DNA from: Monomorium pharaonis
Taxonomy: Eukaryota; Arthropoda; Insecta; Hymenoptera; Formicidae
Assembly (NCBI RefSeq): GCF_013373865.1
Contig: NC_050467.1
Coordinates: 31,269,896 to 31,333,895 of the forward strand
Reading direction: 5' to 3'
DNA length: 64,000 nt
Below the pieces are notes generated by a model. It did no database searches. It had not been told where the DNA came from and worked only from the letters and a program-made list of their open reading frames with translations. The position numbers and the translations under genes are program-made. Shown here in pieces: positions 63,292 to 64,000 of the stretch (position 1 is its first letter; each line of letters opens with the position of its first letter).

Positions 63292-63718
63292 ATATTATTT
63301 TTATAGTAAATTATTAGCATTAAATATTAAATATTATTAAAGACAATAATACAGGCAATTGTTGTTGAAAGTAAATAACTGAGCTGTATCGAAGCGCAAA
63401 TATAAATGACAATAAACTTTTACTAACTTAATCTTTATACGTTTCGACTCATTTTGAGTGCAGATTTTGTAAACAACGTACCCATAAAAGTCGAAACATG
63501 CGAAGATTAAATTAGTAAAAGTTTACAGATTGTAATAAATAAATTTAACATTATTTTTTGTACATTGTTTCGAGAATCCTTCACATTATTTCTTAATTCA
63601 ATATTAATTAAATATTCAATTTTATTCAGTAATTATATTCAGTTCTTATTAAATTCTTGTTATAATTTGTTATCTATTAAATTAATATTATTAGAAATAT
63701 ATTCTTTTTTTTACAGAT
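63292..63718 (+). other. Former intron 2 of the right gene copy, with foldback
   Basis: AT-rich. Contains the foldback at 63414-63524 and ends in a polypyrimidine tract and TTTTTTACAG. Matches the left copy's intron 2 (60123-60551) in reverse. Confidence 0.6.
63414..63524. repeat. 111-bp foldback, also at 60296-60406
   Basis: AAACTTTTACTAACTTAATC... pairs with the complement ending ...AGTAAAAGTTT, with 36-bp arms. The left-arm copy is at 60296-60406. It was present before the inverted duplication. Confidence 0.85.
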
Positions 63719-63789
63719 CGAAGACGTAGAGGAACCAGAGCAGGCGCTTGGAGACAGCAAGAAAGGTTCATGCGTTTCTTATTTCAATA

Positions 63790-64000
63790 AGGGGATCCTA
63801 AAGTCGTCTGTTTTACCGACAATTTTTACCAATGCCTTTCTTTTTATTGCATTTGCAGAATTAAAAATCCTTCTCCACAATTAAAGTATAGATGATAACA
63901 ATGTACGGACGTAACGATTTTATACGAAAAATCAAAAAAAATTTTTTAATTGTAGGCGTCTGACGTGGACTCGTAACCAAATGTGCTTGATATAAAAGTT
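63790..64000. other. No feature recognised
   Basis: Sequence unique to the right of the palindrome end. No ORF, repeat or RNA gene seen. Confidence 0.5.

Larger units (their letters stand above)
60051..63789. repeat. Large palindrome (inverted duplication) centred near 62365
   Basis: Left arm 60051-62360, right arm 62370-63789. Arms match once later insertions are removed: in the left a hAT-like MITE and a solo LTR, in the right a MITE containing another MITE. That leaves about 1.15-1.17 kb per arm. The unique spacer is short. The arms carry divergent copies of the same gene, facing away from a shared promoter region (CCAAT-containing ACCAATCATATTGC / GCAATACGATTGGT). Confidence 0.85.

Overview
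The window is eukaryotic, repeat-rich DNA. It most resembles an insect genome, and an ant or other hymenopteran is my best guess. The evidence is GT-AG introns, insect-type Ty3/Gypsy elements, a Polinton/Maverick with a protein-primed DNA polymerase and a DUF8207-like protein, microsatellites and foldback MITEs. I see no conserved host housekeeping gene, tRNA, rRNA or CRISPR array. The window is essentially a stack of mobile elements nested in one another, and much of the order of events can be read from target-site duplications (TSDs).

Region 1 (1-16.3 kb): a minus-strand Gypsy element ('Gypsy-1') is split by a full-length LINE (copy B, minus strand, 16-bp TSD). That LINE is itself split by a second full-length copy of the same family (copy A, plus strand, 16-bp TSD). 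The two LINEs form an inverted repeat of about 4.4 kb. Gypsy-1 also carries a solo LTR (11944-12971, 4-bp TSD) in its RNase H region. Region 2 (16.3-22.4 kb): non-coding DNA with two related units bearing consensus splice sites, a microsatellite, a second solo LTR (18255-19135), a five-unit 56-bp tandem array and a small decayed ORF with a SUMO-interaction-like motif. Region 3 (22.4-27.3 kb): a second Gypsy element ('Gypsy-2', minus) with a 3' hydrophilic ORF block. Region 4 (27.3-34 kb): a third Gypsy element ('Gypsy-3', minus) between two direct repeats that each contain LTR, primer-binding site and leader. It has a gag-like zinc-knuckle ORF after integrase and is saturated with the 7-mer CTCGGTA.

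Region 5 (34-49 kb): a partial Polinton. Packaging ATPase, a DUF8207-like protein and integrase lie on plus. A broken DNA polymerase B and an acidic SIM-array/Cys-rich ORF lie on minus. The integrase chromodomain is split by a 5.2-kb I/Loa-like LINE with an RNase H domain (14-bp TSD), and the polymerase by an unidentified insert of about 0.96 kb. No capsid gene was recognised. Region 6 (49-52 kb): AT-rich DNA with several foldback inverted repeats.

Region 7 (52.2-58.2 kb): a young, complete LTR retrotransposon of CsRn1 type (tRNA-Trp-like primer site, CHCC gag finger, 5-bp TSD, near-identical 1013-bp LTRs). Each LTR carries a 205-codon ORF. Region 8 (58.2-64 kb): AT-rich DNA holding a large palindrome with two divergent copies of an unrecognised multi-exon gene encoding pentapeptide repeats. 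This palindrome has been hit by a hAT-like MITE, a solo LTR and a MITE-within-a-MITE.

Most likely novel signals: the SIM-array/Cys-rich Polinton ORF, the palindromic pentapeptide-repeat gene pair, the CTCGGTA saturation of Gypsy-3, the degenerate protease-like domain after integrase in Gypsy-1 and Gypsy-2, the ORF within the CsRn1-type LTR, and the shared recoding-like lesions in both LINE copies.
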